Part shown: piece by piece, positions 37,548 through 45,510 of the stretch
How positions within the stretch are numbered: the first letter of the stretch is position 1
Layout of the letters: every line of letters starts with the position of its first letter
NCBI RefSeq assembly: GCF_001422725.1
Contig: NZ_LMMA01000015.1
Span: 1 to 49,098 of the forward strand
From: Flavobacterium sp. Leaf82
GTDB taxonomy: Bacteria > Bacteroidota > Bacteroidia > Flavobacteriales > Flavobacteriaceae
DNA length: 49,098 bases
Direction of reading: 5' to 3'
Notes under the pieces: model-generated
Seen by the model: only the letters and a program-made list of their open reading frames with translations
What the model was told of the DNA's origin: nothing
Database searches by the model: none
Position numbers and translations under genes: made by a program

Positions 37548-37576
37548 CTGTTTATATAATTTTATTTATAGATAGT

Positions 37577-37684
37577 TTGTTCCTTTTTGTACCATTATTG
37601 TACCACGAAAATAATTTTTCCCTCTGGGATTTTTTTCGGTGAGATTATGGCACAATGAGACACACATAGACACAATGGGACACA
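37577..37684. promoter_or_regulatory. phased direct repeats before the integrase genes
   Basis: TTGTTCC (37577-37583), TTGTACC (37587-37593) and TTGTACC (37598-37604) are 10-11 bases apart. CACAATGAGACACA (37651-37664) and CACAATGGGACACA (37671-37684) are 20 bases apart. Both sets are in helical phase directly before the excisionase-like gene, as expected for arm-type or excisionase sites of a tyrosine recombinase. Confidence 0.5.
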
Positions 37685-37698
37685 AAATTAGTCACATT

Positions 37699-38262
37699 AT
37701 GAGTTCCAACATTGAGGTTATTAGAATTTGTGAGCACTGTAAAAAACAGTTCACAGCACGAACAACTCGTACCAGATATTGTTCACCCATTTGCAACAGC
37801 AGAGGCTATAAAGCGCTGGTACGTAAAGGAAAAGTAGAAAAAAGCAATAACGACACTGTTCAGCTTTTAAATACAGATTTGGAAAAAGTGAAACCGCTTG
37901 AGTTTTTAAAAATTACTCAGGCAAGCCTTCTTTTCGGAATTAGCAGAAGTACCATCTATAGGTTAGTTAACAATGGATATCTGGACATTGGCAAGTTTGG
38001 CAAACGAACCGTTATCCGCAGATGTGACCTGGAATCTTTTTTTGCAATTCCAGTACAGGATGTAACCTTAAAAACTGGACAGCAATTTCCCGGTTTCGAC
38101 AATTGTTATACGATAACAGAAATCCAACAGAAGTACAATATTTCTTCAGGGGCACTCTATCTACTAATTCAACGGCAGGGCATAGTGAAATATTCCATTG
38201 GAAAATTCACATGTGTAGCCAAACAGGATATTGATATAATTTTTAATGCTGCGGGGAGATGA
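37699..38262 (+). CDS. excisionase-like helix-turn-helix protein with zinc finger
   Basis: A 187-residue DNA-binding protein. The ATG at 37699 (MSSNIEVIRICEHC) is preferred; the frame reaches 37639 but that part overlaps the direct repeats. It has a Cys4 zinc finger (CEHCKKQF ... YCSPIC) followed by a helix-turn-helix of the MerR/excisionase type (KITQASLLFGISRSTIYRLV) and a second, similar unit (YTITEIQQKYNISSGALYLL). It overlaps the integrase gene by 4 bases, so it is probably the recombination directionality partner or a regulator of the element. Confidence 0.8.
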   Translation: MSSNIEVIRICEHCKKQFTARTTRTRYCSPICNSRGYKALVRKGKVEKSNNDTVQLLNTDLEKVKPLEFLKITQASLLFGISRSTIYRLVNNGYLDIGKFGKRTVIRRCDLESFFAIPVQDVTLKTGQQFPGFDNCYTITEIQQKYNISSGALYLLIQRQGIVKYSIGKFTCVAKQDIDIIFNAAGR

Positions 38263-39401
38263 AAAATATAAATGTAACGCTAAGAAAAAGGACGCTGCCA
38301 AGTGGAAAAATTACATTATACCTTGATTTTTTTCCTCCTATCTATAACCCCAAAACTCGTGAATTTTCAAGACGAGAGTATCTAGGTTTATATCTGGTTT
38401 CAAAACCAAAGAATAATATTGACAAGACAATGAATATAGAAAATTTGCACAAGGCCGAGATGATTTGTGCCAATAGGCTAAATGAATTGAATAAGCAACA
38501 AATCTATACACCATTTGAGAAAGAGCGGCTTCGTCTGGAAGAAATAGGTGAAAGATCATTTCTACAGTATTTTAAACAGACAGCGGAAAGCAGAATTAAT
38601 ATCAATGCAGAAATCTGGAAATATGCTATTATACATTTTGAAAACTTTTTAAAGGGAGAGGATATATTAATGAAGGATATCAATGTGACCATTATTGAGG
38701 ATTTCAGAGATTACATATTAAAGGCAAAAACCGTACGAAATAATGATAAGCTCCTTTCTCAAAATACTGCCTTATCGTACTTTAATAAAATCAAGGCCAC
38801 ACTCAGAAAGGCATACAAAAAAGGATTGTTGCAAACCGATGTTAATGCCGCAGTTGACGGTATCAGGGAACAAGAATCGCAAAGAAATTTTTTAACTATG
38901 GAAGAAGCTTCTAAGTTGTTTAGCACACCATGCAAAAAAGAGATTGTCAAGCGAGTAAGCTTTTTTTCCCTGCTAACAGGTATGCGTTATTCCGACATAT
39001 CAAAACTTACGTGGGAAGAGGTGCAGTATAGTAAACAAGAAGGATATTATATAAGATTTAAACAGCAAAAAACCGATAAGCCTGTTACTCTGCCGATTTC
39101 TCAGGAGGCTCTGGAATTATTGGGCCCAGAAAGATTGAAGCAAGGAAAGATCTTTTCTAATTTAAAAAAATGGGACTTTGACCGCTTGATACCTATCTGG
39201 ATAAAAGAGGCATCTATCGAGAAACATATTACATTTCACTGCTTTCGCCATACTTATGCAACATTGCAGATGGCCGCTGGTACAGACATTTTTACTGTAT
39301 CTAAAATGTTGGGACATAAAAACATAAAAACCACTCAGATATACACCAAAATCATTGATGAGAAAAAAAGAGAAACAACAAATAAAATCACTTTTAAATA
39401 A
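38259..39401 (+). CDS. tyrosine recombinase (integrase)
   Basis: A 380-residue site-specific integrase. An N-terminal arm-binding region (LRKRTLPSGKITLYLDF) and a SAM-like core-binding domain (about 95-200) precede the catalytic domain with Arg243 (TGMRYSDISKL), His327 and Arg330 (HCFRHTYAT), His353 (LGHKNI) and nucleophile Tyr362 (TQIYTKI). All catalytic residues are intact, so the enzyme should be active. It would insert the element, probably at or near the 3' end of mnmE. Coupled to the HTH gene by a 4-base overlap. Confidence 0.94.
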   Translation: MKNINVTLRKRTLPSGKITLYLDFFPPIYNPKTREFSRREYLGLYLVSKPKNNIDKTMNIENLHKAEMICANRLNELNKQQIYTPFEKERLRLEEIGERSFLQYFKQTAESRININAEIWKYAIIHFENFLKGEDILMKDINVTIIEDFRDYILKAKTVRNNDKLLSQNTALSYFNKIKATLRKAYKKGLLQTDVNAAVDGIREQESQRNFLTMEEASKLFSTPCKKEIVKRVSFFSLLTGMRYSDISKLTWEEVQYSKQEGYYIRFKQQKTDKPVTLPISQEALELLGPERLKQGKIFSNLKKWDFDRLIPIWIKEASIEKHITFHCFRHTYATLQMAAGTDIFTVSKMLGHKNIKTTQIYTKIIDEKKRETTNKITFK

Positions 39402-39603
39402 ATTTAAAATTTGCAGATGCAAAATATGCCATTGAAAAGTATAACTTAAAACAACATTGATAGCCATCAAACAAATATAAACTCAAGCTTAAATATAATT
39501 TTGGATGGCTATGACTATGCTATTCACGAATGAAAAATTTAGGCACTTTACGTTAAACTGTATTTACAGATAAAGCAGAATTTTTTCAATTATAATACCA
39601 CCA

Positions 39604-40425
39604 TTATAAAGCGTCAGTAGTTGAAAGCAGCTGGGTCGGAGCCATACCGTACTTCTTTTTGAAAGCAAAAGAAAAGTGCGACAGGTCCTCAAAGCCCACC
39701 TCGAGGTAAACCTCGGTGGGCTTTTTCTTTTTTTCCGCTAGTTGATAATAGGCCAATTCCAGCCTTTTTTCTGTCAGCCATTTTTGCGGGGTGACATTAA
39801 AGAATTTCTTGAAGTCCCTATTGAAGGTCGAAAGGCTCCTGCCTGTCAGGTATCCTAACTTCTCCATTGGCATATTAAACATGAAATTCCGCTGCATGAA
39901 ATCGATCAGGTCAATCTTTCCGGGCTGGTCAAAATTAGCAAGCAGTCCGTCGACACTTTTATCAATTTCACGTAGTATGGTGATGGCCTCCATAATCTTC
40001 AGTGATGCAATAGTCTCTGGAAATTCACCTTCCATATCAAAATACGGAACTAACGAAGCCAGGCAGCTTTCGAGCAGTGGGTGGCTAGTGAAGCTCATTA
40101 TCCTGCTATGGCTTGCTTTTGTATTGATCGTATTAATGCTTGCGTAAAACTCTTTGAGCCTCTTTTGCGAGAGATGCATTACCACGGTTTTATGGGGCTG
40201 TCCATATTTGGGGTAGTTTATTATAGTAGCCAGCATGTTTCTAGGGATCAAAAAGATGTCGCCCGTCTTAAAAAGGAAAGTAGCGTCAGCCTGAATAATC
40301 TTGGTTTCACCCGAGAGGAACCAGATCAGCATATGGTCATCAAATATCAAATCCGACTTAAATAATTTATCATCATAGCTGGATAGCTTGATTTCCTGTG
40401 TTAAATATTTTGAGATATGTTCCAT
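39604..40425 (-). CDS. AraC-family transcriptional regulator
   Basis: A 273-residue regulator with an N-terminal cupin-like sensor domain (FLSGETKIIQADATFLFKTG) and a C-terminal AraC domain: FMFNMPMEKLGYLTGRSLST is the first helix-turn-helix and VGFEDLSHFSFAFKKKYGMAP the second. It lies downstream of an SDR gene on the same strand and probably controls it. Base composition is richer in GC than its surroundings, as in the SDR gene. A plus-strand terminator-like hairpin lies within its coding sequence (39691-39733). Confidence 0.92.
   Translation of the reverse strand: MEHISKYLTQEIKLSSYDDKLFKSDLIFDDHMLIWFLSGETKIIQADATFLFKTGDIFLIPRNMLATIINYPKYGQPHKTVVMHLSQKRLKEFYASINTINTKASHSRIMSFTSHPLLESCLASLVPYFDMEGEFPETIASLKIMEAITILREIDKSVDGLLANFDQPGKIDLIDFMQRNFMFNMPMEKLGYLTGRSLSTFNRDFKKFFNVTPQKWLTEKRLELAYYQLAEKKKKPTEVYLEVGFEDLSHFSFAFKKKYGMAPTQLLSTTDAL
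39691..39733 (+). terminator. antisense terminator-like hairpin inside the araC-type gene
   Basis: AAAGCCCACC (39691-39700) pairs with GGTGGGCTTT (39715-39724); after a 2-base bulge, GAGGT pairs with ACCTC. A long T-rich run follows on the plus strand, so it could stop transcripts coming from the integrase. Confidence 0.6.
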
Positions 40426-40584
40426 GGTAATTCCTTAATTAGATTTGTTGTATCAGCTGCAAAAGGGAATCGTATCCCTTGGACTAACTGAAGCGGCTCA
40501 TAAGCTTACCACCTCAAAGATAGCTATCTCTGGCACATACCGATTCGCTACTTCTTGATTTTACACGACCGTGGTATAGCTTAT

Positions 40585-40635
40585 TCAGCTGTTGCCGCCC
40601 TCACCGGCGGCAATTTTACCTTTGAAATCTGTCAT
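40585..40635 (-). pseudogene. possible remnant of an SDR gene start
   Basis: The minus strand reads MTDFKGKIAAGEGGNS then TGA. This resembles an SDR N-terminus (FKGKIAVVTGGNSGIG) with substitutions in the VVT part and Gly-to-stop at the GIG. The rest of 40426-40679 has further stops and no whole gene. A chance likeness is possible. Confidence 0.3.
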
Positions 40636-40679
40636 TTCATGTTTTTTAATTAGGTCGTTATGTGCCTACCATGATGCGG

Positions 40680-41675
40680 TTAACCAATATTAAAGTCAAC
40701 TTTCGTCATTTTTTCACTCAGTCCCCACAGTCTTTTGGCATCAGTCTTGTCCAGCGAATAGACCTTCACCCCGTTTTCTATACCGTCCTCCGGCGCTATC
40801 GATGCTATATCACAATCTTCGCAGTATACACCCCCAACTTTATCGAGCGTCGGGCTGGTTGCGCACCAAACTGTTGTTGCTGCCCCTTGTGGTATGGTCT
40901 TTAACGAAGCCAGTACCTCAGGAAACATATTTCCCTGAGCATCGCAAAATCCCATTTTTTGGAATAGCTCCAATGGGGCTTCCCTGCCTAGCTCAGTCCC
41001 CGCTATTGATCCTGGGTGTACCGAATAGGCCCTTACGTTAAGATCCTTCGCGCGATCATCCAGTTCGAGAGAAAAGAGATTAACAGCTGTCTTTGACTGG
41101 CCGTAGCCCTGTAGCGTCTCATAGTCTCGGTTATGGAAATTTGGGTCATTAAAGTCAAAGCCCGCAAACTGGTGTCCTTGCGAAGATACATTGACAACTC
41201 TTGCGCCATCTGCCTGCTTGAGGGCGGGCCATAGCCTTGCGGTAAGTTGGAATTGGGCCAGGTAGTTGGTCGCCAGCTGTGATTCAATGCCGCGGCTATC
41301 CCTTCTTAAAGGCACCCACATGATCCCGGCATTGTTTATTAGCAGGTGCAGTGGCCTGCCCGATGCTATGAATTTTTCAGCGAAAGTATCAATGGATTCC
41401 GGATCCATCAGGTCCATGACTTCGATCTCGACATTAGGGATTCCATTCAGGTTAGCCAACGCCTTCTTATTATCCCTTGCCGGAACGATGACCGTTGCCC
41501 CTGCCCCTGCCAATAGTCTGGTAGTTTCCAACCCAATGCCAGAGTTGCCTCCTGTTACAATAGCTATTTTACCTGTCAGGCTTATACCATTTATTACCTC
41601 ATTTGCCGTCGATGTGCCGTTAAATCCTGAACCTGTAGGTGCTTGTAAAGCGCCTTGATAATTGTCTTGTGCCAT
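40680..41675 (-). CDS. SDR-family NAD(P)-dependent oxidoreductase
   Basis: A 331-residue short-chain dehydrogenase of the retinol dehydrogenase/protochlorophyllide reductase-like group. The cofactor site is TGGNSGIG (41-48), followed by PARD, NNAG (114-117), the catalytic Ser near 164-165 and Tyr191-x3-Lys195 (YGQSK). A 35-residue N-terminal extension precedes the Rossmann fold. Substrate unknown. Two hand-counted 60-base lines (41401, 41461) are 48% and 57% GC, against about 30% in mnmE, so the gene was probably acquired from a GC-richer relative. It is followed by the AraC gene. Confidence 0.92.
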   Translation of the reverse strand: MAQDNYQGALQAPTGSGFNGTSTANEVINGISLTGKIAIVTGGNSGIGLETTRLLAGAGATVIVPARDNKKALANLNGIPNVEIEVMDLMDPESIDTFAEKFIASGRPLHLLINNAGIMWVPLRRDSRGIESQLATNYLAQFQLTARLWPALKQADGARVVNVSSQGHQFAGFDFNDPNFHNRDYETLQGYGQSKTAVNLFSLELDDRAKDLNVRAYSVHPGSIAGTELGREAPLELFQKMGFCDAQGNMFPEVLASLKTIPQGAATTVWCATSPTLDKVGGVYCEDCDIASIAPEDGIENGVKVYSLDKTDAKRLWGLSEKMTKVDFNIG

Positions 41676-41942
41676 AATGCGTACTATTAAATTTGTTATA
41701 GGGCAAAGTTAGGCCCGCAATAGCATTGGTGCTTTGTTCAGATCTTCAATAGTGCTTTGTTTAAAATGTCATCAACCTTTAAAACAGGAAAAGTTTTAAG
41801 TCAAAGGCAGAGAATATTACTCTATATATTCTGAAATACATCATAATACCCTTACAATATGGCAGTAGTTTTATGATTTAAAAAAAGTATATTTACAAGT
41901 CTGATAGATTGACAAATTAGACTTTAACAATTATACTTAAGC
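41676..41942. other. gap between SDR gene and the nuclease cluster
   Basis: About 265 AT-rich bases between divergent genes; composition drops sharply after about 41800. I see no gene, repeat or terminator here. Confidence 0.5.
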
Positions 41943-41950
41943 TAAATTTG
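41943..41950 (+). promoter_or_regulatory. -7 element candidate for the first CoiA-like gene
   Basis: TAAATTTG matches TAnnTTTG, 42 bases before the ATG at 41993. No TTG at the usual distance. Confidence 0.45.
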
Positions 41951-41992
41951 TAGCTTATATCTAATAACCAATTAGCTGTAATTAGTTCGAAT

Positions 41993-43228
41993 ATGCAACA
42001 TGCAATAGACATAAGTGGAGAAAAGATCAAACCAAGTTTTTCAGGTCAAACTGCCTATTGTGACTTTTGCAAAGAGAAAGTGATAGGGAAATGTGGCAAA
42101 ATCTATATTTGGCATTGGCAACATGTACATAACGCAAATTGCGACTCATGGAAAGAAGGTGAAACCGATTGGCATCGTGCATGGAAAAATAAATTTCCCT
42201 TTGATTGGCAAGAAAAAATTATAGTGAAAAATGACGAAAAACACATCGCTGACATTTTTACCACAAATGGAATCGTAATAGAATTTCAAAACTCTATGAT
42301 TTCTTCATCAACAATAGCGCAGCGTGAAAAATTTTATGAAAAAATGATTTGGGTAATAAATGCGCAAACGTTTAAAAAAAATTTAGTTACTGAAAATATA
42401 TCAGATAAACTTCTTGCTGAAATCGAGCGTCACTATCTAACAAAACGAAGTTCGTTAGAAATGCACAATTCTCTTAAACTACAAAATTTAAAGAAAAAGC
42501 AAAAAACTTTAATTTCAGAAATCCAATCTAAGGAAATTGAGCTTAAAGAGTTAGAGTCTAAAACTGTTATTTTTAATAGCTACAATAAAAATGCAGAAAC
42601 ATTTGCAAAGCGAATAATAAATATTTGGCAAAGCGAAAACTTATTTGTCGAAACATCGCTTATCGAGATCACGAATGATGATGCAATCATTACTAAAAAG
42701 CCATTTTTTAGTTTATTAGGTGAATTGAAACGGAATAAGTATTTTTTGAATTTAGCTGTAGAAAATAGTACAGAAATCGAAAAGCTTTACAATGAACGTA
42801 ACGAGATTATGACTAAACTTGAAGGTCTAAAACCAGCTTTAACTGAGGAATTGAAATTCGTGGCTTCACAGTTTTTAAATTTAGAAGATGAAATTGCTCA
42901 ACTTATAAGAATTATTTCTTATTTGAAAAATGAGAATGCAGAAAGTGATAAAGAATTACAGCTACTAAAGGCCTCAATCGACAATTACATCTCGACAAAT
43001 TTGAAAAAATTGGAAATTAGTTTTGAAGAAGAAAGAAATGAGATTATTAAAGATAAGGATAAACTAGGCCTATCTTGGAAACACGAAAGAAAAAGTTGGG
43101 CTTCAGCGACCTCGCCTATTTTCTTCGACATAGGTGATGATAATTTGTTATACAAATATCCTAACAATAAAGTTTGCATAATAAAAGTTCCTGATTTTTT
43201 GCGTAAATACAACCCTAACGAGAGCTAA
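41993..43228 (+). CDS. CoiA-like nuclease with coiled-coil tail
   Basis: A 411-residue protein whose first 130 residues resemble the CoiA (competence protein) nuclease family: a zinc-finger-like part (CDFC, residues 23-26, then HW and His44-Cys50), WHRAWK (60-65), and a PD-(D/E)xK-type core with Asp87 (HIADIF) and Glu97-x-Gln99 (IVIEFQNS). From about 155 to 365 the protein is rich in Lys/Glu/Leu heptads and is probably coiled coil. CoiA nucleases act on DNA during uptake or exchange; a role in defence or element maintenance here is inference. First plus-strand gene of the accessory cluster. Confidence 0.75.
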   Translation: MQHAIDISGEKIKPSFSGQTAYCDFCKEKVIGKCGKIYIWHWQHVHNANCDSWKEGETDWHRAWKNKFPFDWQEKIIVKNDEKHIADIFTTNGIVIEFQNSMISSSTIAQREKFYEKMIWVINAQTFKKNLVTENISDKLLAEIERHYLTKRSSLEMHNSLKLQNLKKKQKTLISEIQSKEIELKELESKTVIFNSYNKNAETFAKRIINIWQSENLFVETSLIEITNDDAIITKKPFFSLLGELKRNKYFLNLAVENSTEIEKLYNERNEIMTKLEGLKPALTEELKFVASQFLNLEDEIAQLIRIISYLKNENAESDKELQLLKASIDNYISTNLKKLEISFEEERNEIIKDKDKLGLSWKHERKSWASATSPIFFDIGDDNLLYKYPNNKVCIIKVPDFLRKYNPNES

Positions 43229-43352
43229 TCGCAGCTAATAAAAACTGCTGGTTTTTTTACTAATTATAAAATCTGATACTAACAGTTATTATATTTACTT
43301 TACCTTTAAAACGTTGTGTGAAACGTTTAACGAAATTAATCCCAGTAAATAC

Positions 43353-44102
43353 ATGGAGAAAATTAGATACTACAATGACAATACAGGACCAATAAAAGAA
43401 GCCGAAGTTTTGGCTTTCAAAAAAGCTCTGCAGCTATGTCATGAATTAGAGAATATTAATCAAGTGGTACTTCTTATCCATACTAAAAATAACACGGGTT
43501 ATCTGGAACGTATATTTGGAACGCGAAATCTAAATTCATACTTTAAGGGTGTCACACCAGACCCAAAATATCCTTCTTTTAAAATTGAAACAGTAAGAAC
43601 TTTTTCTGACAGCTGGCAGAGAAACGTGATTTTGGTATGTTTTGGATTACGTTCTGAAGAACTATCCAAGTATGATGATTTTGAAAGTGTTAAGGCTATA
43701 ATTGCACATCAATGGAAAAGTCCAGACGTACAAAATTGGGCAAAATCTTGGGAAGCAATTAATCTTGATTCTGATGAAAAAAGTGAAAAAATGCCATTTC
43801 CTGATAAGGTAGTTCAAGAAGCATTCAACGATCTATCAAGTTCAATAAATATGTCTACAGGTATAACACATCCAATGGATGAAGAACAATGCAAGACATA
43901 TTTAAGAGCACTCTACAAATATGAGTACAAATTAGATGCGGCAGAAGTATTTGCTTATTTAACTACAGAATTGAAATGGGATTCAGACAATGCAAATGAT
44001 GTCATTAAGCTCATAAATAAACTTAATTCCGGAGGATATTTTATTGGTGGTGCTAAAACTGGGTTGCAAAATTACATTAAAGATTGGAAGTCCAAAAAAT
44101 AA
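43353..44102 (+). CDS. hypothetical protein, C-terminus DUF1889-like
   Basis: A 249-residue protein from the ATG at 43353; a TTG at 43314 would add 13 residues. I do not recognise the N-terminal two thirds, which contain NQVVLLIHTKNNTGYLERIF and an apparent alpha/beta fold. The last 90 residues (from about MPFPDKVVQEAFNDL, then THPMDEEQCKTYLRALYK and GLQNYIKDW) resemble the DUF1889 family by eye, in the order of conserved positions. Function unknown. It is followed 21 bases later by a small gene and probably forms an operon with it. Confidence 0.6.
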   Translation: MEKIRYYNDNTGPIKEAEVLAFKKALQLCHELENINQVVLLIHTKNNTGYLERIFGTRNLNSYFKGVTPDPKYPSFKIETVRTFSDSWQRNVILVCFGLRSEELSKYDDFESVKAIIAHQWKSPDVQNWAKSWEAINLDSDEKSEKMPFPDKVVQEAFNDLSSSINMSTGITHPMDEEQCKTYLRALYKYEYKLDAAEVFAYLTTELKWDSDNANDVIKLINKLNSGGYFIGGAKTGLQNYIKDWKSKK

Positions 44103-44123
44103 CCCTTTTCAAAGATCTTAAAA

Positions 44124-44471
44124 ATGAGCATTATACCTTTTTCAAAAATTAGAAATGTAACCAATATAACTGTAGCAGAAAAGGAAAGAATATATGACTT
44201 TTTTCAAGGAGCCCTATATTGCTGGTGTAAGAACAGACCAGACGAATGGTTTACGGTAAGGGATTTTTTAGGAGGTGAAAATTTTGACTGGAATGGAACA
44301 CCATTGATTGTCTTGTTCAATAAGCACAAAAAACAGGGCAAGTCAGATGCTGATTCAATTGAGGCTGCAGGCAAAGATGCAGGTTGGATTGCAAAAAAGG
44401 TAATCGCTGAGGACGCTCGCGAATTTGAAACAGAAAAAGGGTTTGTCCGAAGATACAAATGGAAAAAGTAG
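44124..44471 (+). CDS. small hypothetical protein
   Basis: A 115-residue, probably soluble protein I cannot assign. It contains FFQGALYCWCKNRPDEWF, GGENFDWNGTPL and a basic C-terminus (RRYKWKK). Tight spacing (21 bases) after the DUF1889-like gene suggests a two-gene unit. No membrane segment or known catalytic motif is seen. Confidence 0.6.
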   Translation: MSIIPFSKIRNVTNITVAEKERIYDFFQGALYCWCKNRPDEWFTVRDFLGGENFDWNGTPLIVLFNKHKKQGKSDADSIEAAGKDAGWIAKKVIAEDAREFETEKGFVRRYKWKK

Positions 44472-44558
44472 AAATGCGCTATCAATTTAATTAAAGACAG
44501 TAGGACAGTGTTAACTTCATAAAGCTACCGTCGATTTGACAACCATAAAAAATAAGAA

Positions 44559-45272
44559 ATGTTATATGCATGGATTAATGGAGTAAAAAGAACTCCAATA
44601 GAAAAAGGAGAACAAACTATTTGTCAAGATTGTGGTGGAATTTTAACCTCTGTAATTCCCACTGAAAATATTAAACATTGGCGTCACAAAGCAGGTGATT
44701 GTGACAGTTGGAGTGAAGCTGAGGGAGAGTGGCACCTGTCCTGGAAAGAACATTTTGATTTCAATTCTAGAGAAATTTGTTTAGTCGACGAACATTCAGG
44801 AGAAAAGCATAGAGCAGATATTCTCTGTGGCTTAGGGTCATCGAACGCTACAGTACTTGAACTTCAACATTCTCATATTTCGGAAGAAGAACGCGTTTCA
44901 CGCGAATTATTTTATAGTAGAAATAATAAAATGTTTTGGTTAGTTCATATTCACAGTGAAAGTTCTTTTAACGAATTTAGCTTTGAAACTTTCATTGGAT
45001 TTTCTTCAGAAATTGAATATGCAGGACACAAGTTTATGGTAGGAAGTTGGGGAGGAAGAAGTACTCAATTTATTGAAAAATGGAAAAAATCAAGTGTAAA
45101 TGTTTTTTTTGATTGGAAAGGCTATGTGTTTTATCTTGCCGATGAAAAAGTTTCAAAACATCTTGGAGGTCCTTTTGGACGGGGTCGATTTGCCGTATGT
45201 GCATTGAGTAAAAATGATTTTATAAGTGCTGCCAATGGCAAAATGGAAAAACCCGATGCTGAACTTTCTTAA
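44559..45272 (+). CDS. CoiA-like nuclease, second copy
   Basis: A 237-residue protein with the same order of motifs as the gene at 41993: Cys22-x2-Cys25, HWRHKAGDCDSW, WHLSWK (58-63), Asp87 (HRADIL) and Glu101-x-Gln103 (VLELQHS). It has no coiled-coil tail; the C-terminal half is unfamiliar. Low overall likeness to the first copy outside the motifs suggests separate origins or old duplication. Predicted PD-(D/E)xK nuclease; function here unknown. Confidence 0.75.
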   Translation: MLYAWINGVKRTPIEKGEQTICQDCGGILTSVIPTENIKHWRHKAGDCDSWSEAEGEWHLSWKEHFDFNSREICLVDEHSGEKHRADILCGLGSSNATVLELQHSHISEEERVSRELFYSRNNKMFWLVHIHSESSFNEFSFETFIGFSSEIEYAGHKFMVGSWGGRSTQFIEKWKKSSVNVFFDWKGYVFYLADEKVSKHLGGPFGRGRFAVCALSKNDFISAANGKMEKPDAELS

Positions 45273-45510
45273 ATAAAATCACTACGTAATGATTTTCCAA
45301 AGAATCAAAAATAATGTCGAAGAAATAGTGAAAGAAAAAATTAAAAAAGCAAGTAATAAATGCCGGCCTTAATTAATGTTTATATTTAGTTGGTGCTAAT
45401 ATAAAAAGTGCAATTTCTTCTTAACTTAGTTCTTGAGTACTGAAATAAATAAACCCGATTTCGGGTGGCAAAAATAATAATTCGGATCATTAGAAGCGAT
45501 AACCACAAGC

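Noticed and set aside
37467..37640. tRNA gene as attachment site
   Set aside because: No cloverleaf pattern was seen; the mnmE 3' end is the better candidate.
37639..37698. Extended start of the excisionase-like gene
   Set aside because: Its codons are the CACAATG direct repeats; the zinc finger begins soon after the ATG at 37699.
41033..41287. Frames antisense or out of frame within the SDR and AraC genes
   Set aside because: High GC lengthens alternative frames; the SDR frame carries all family motifs.
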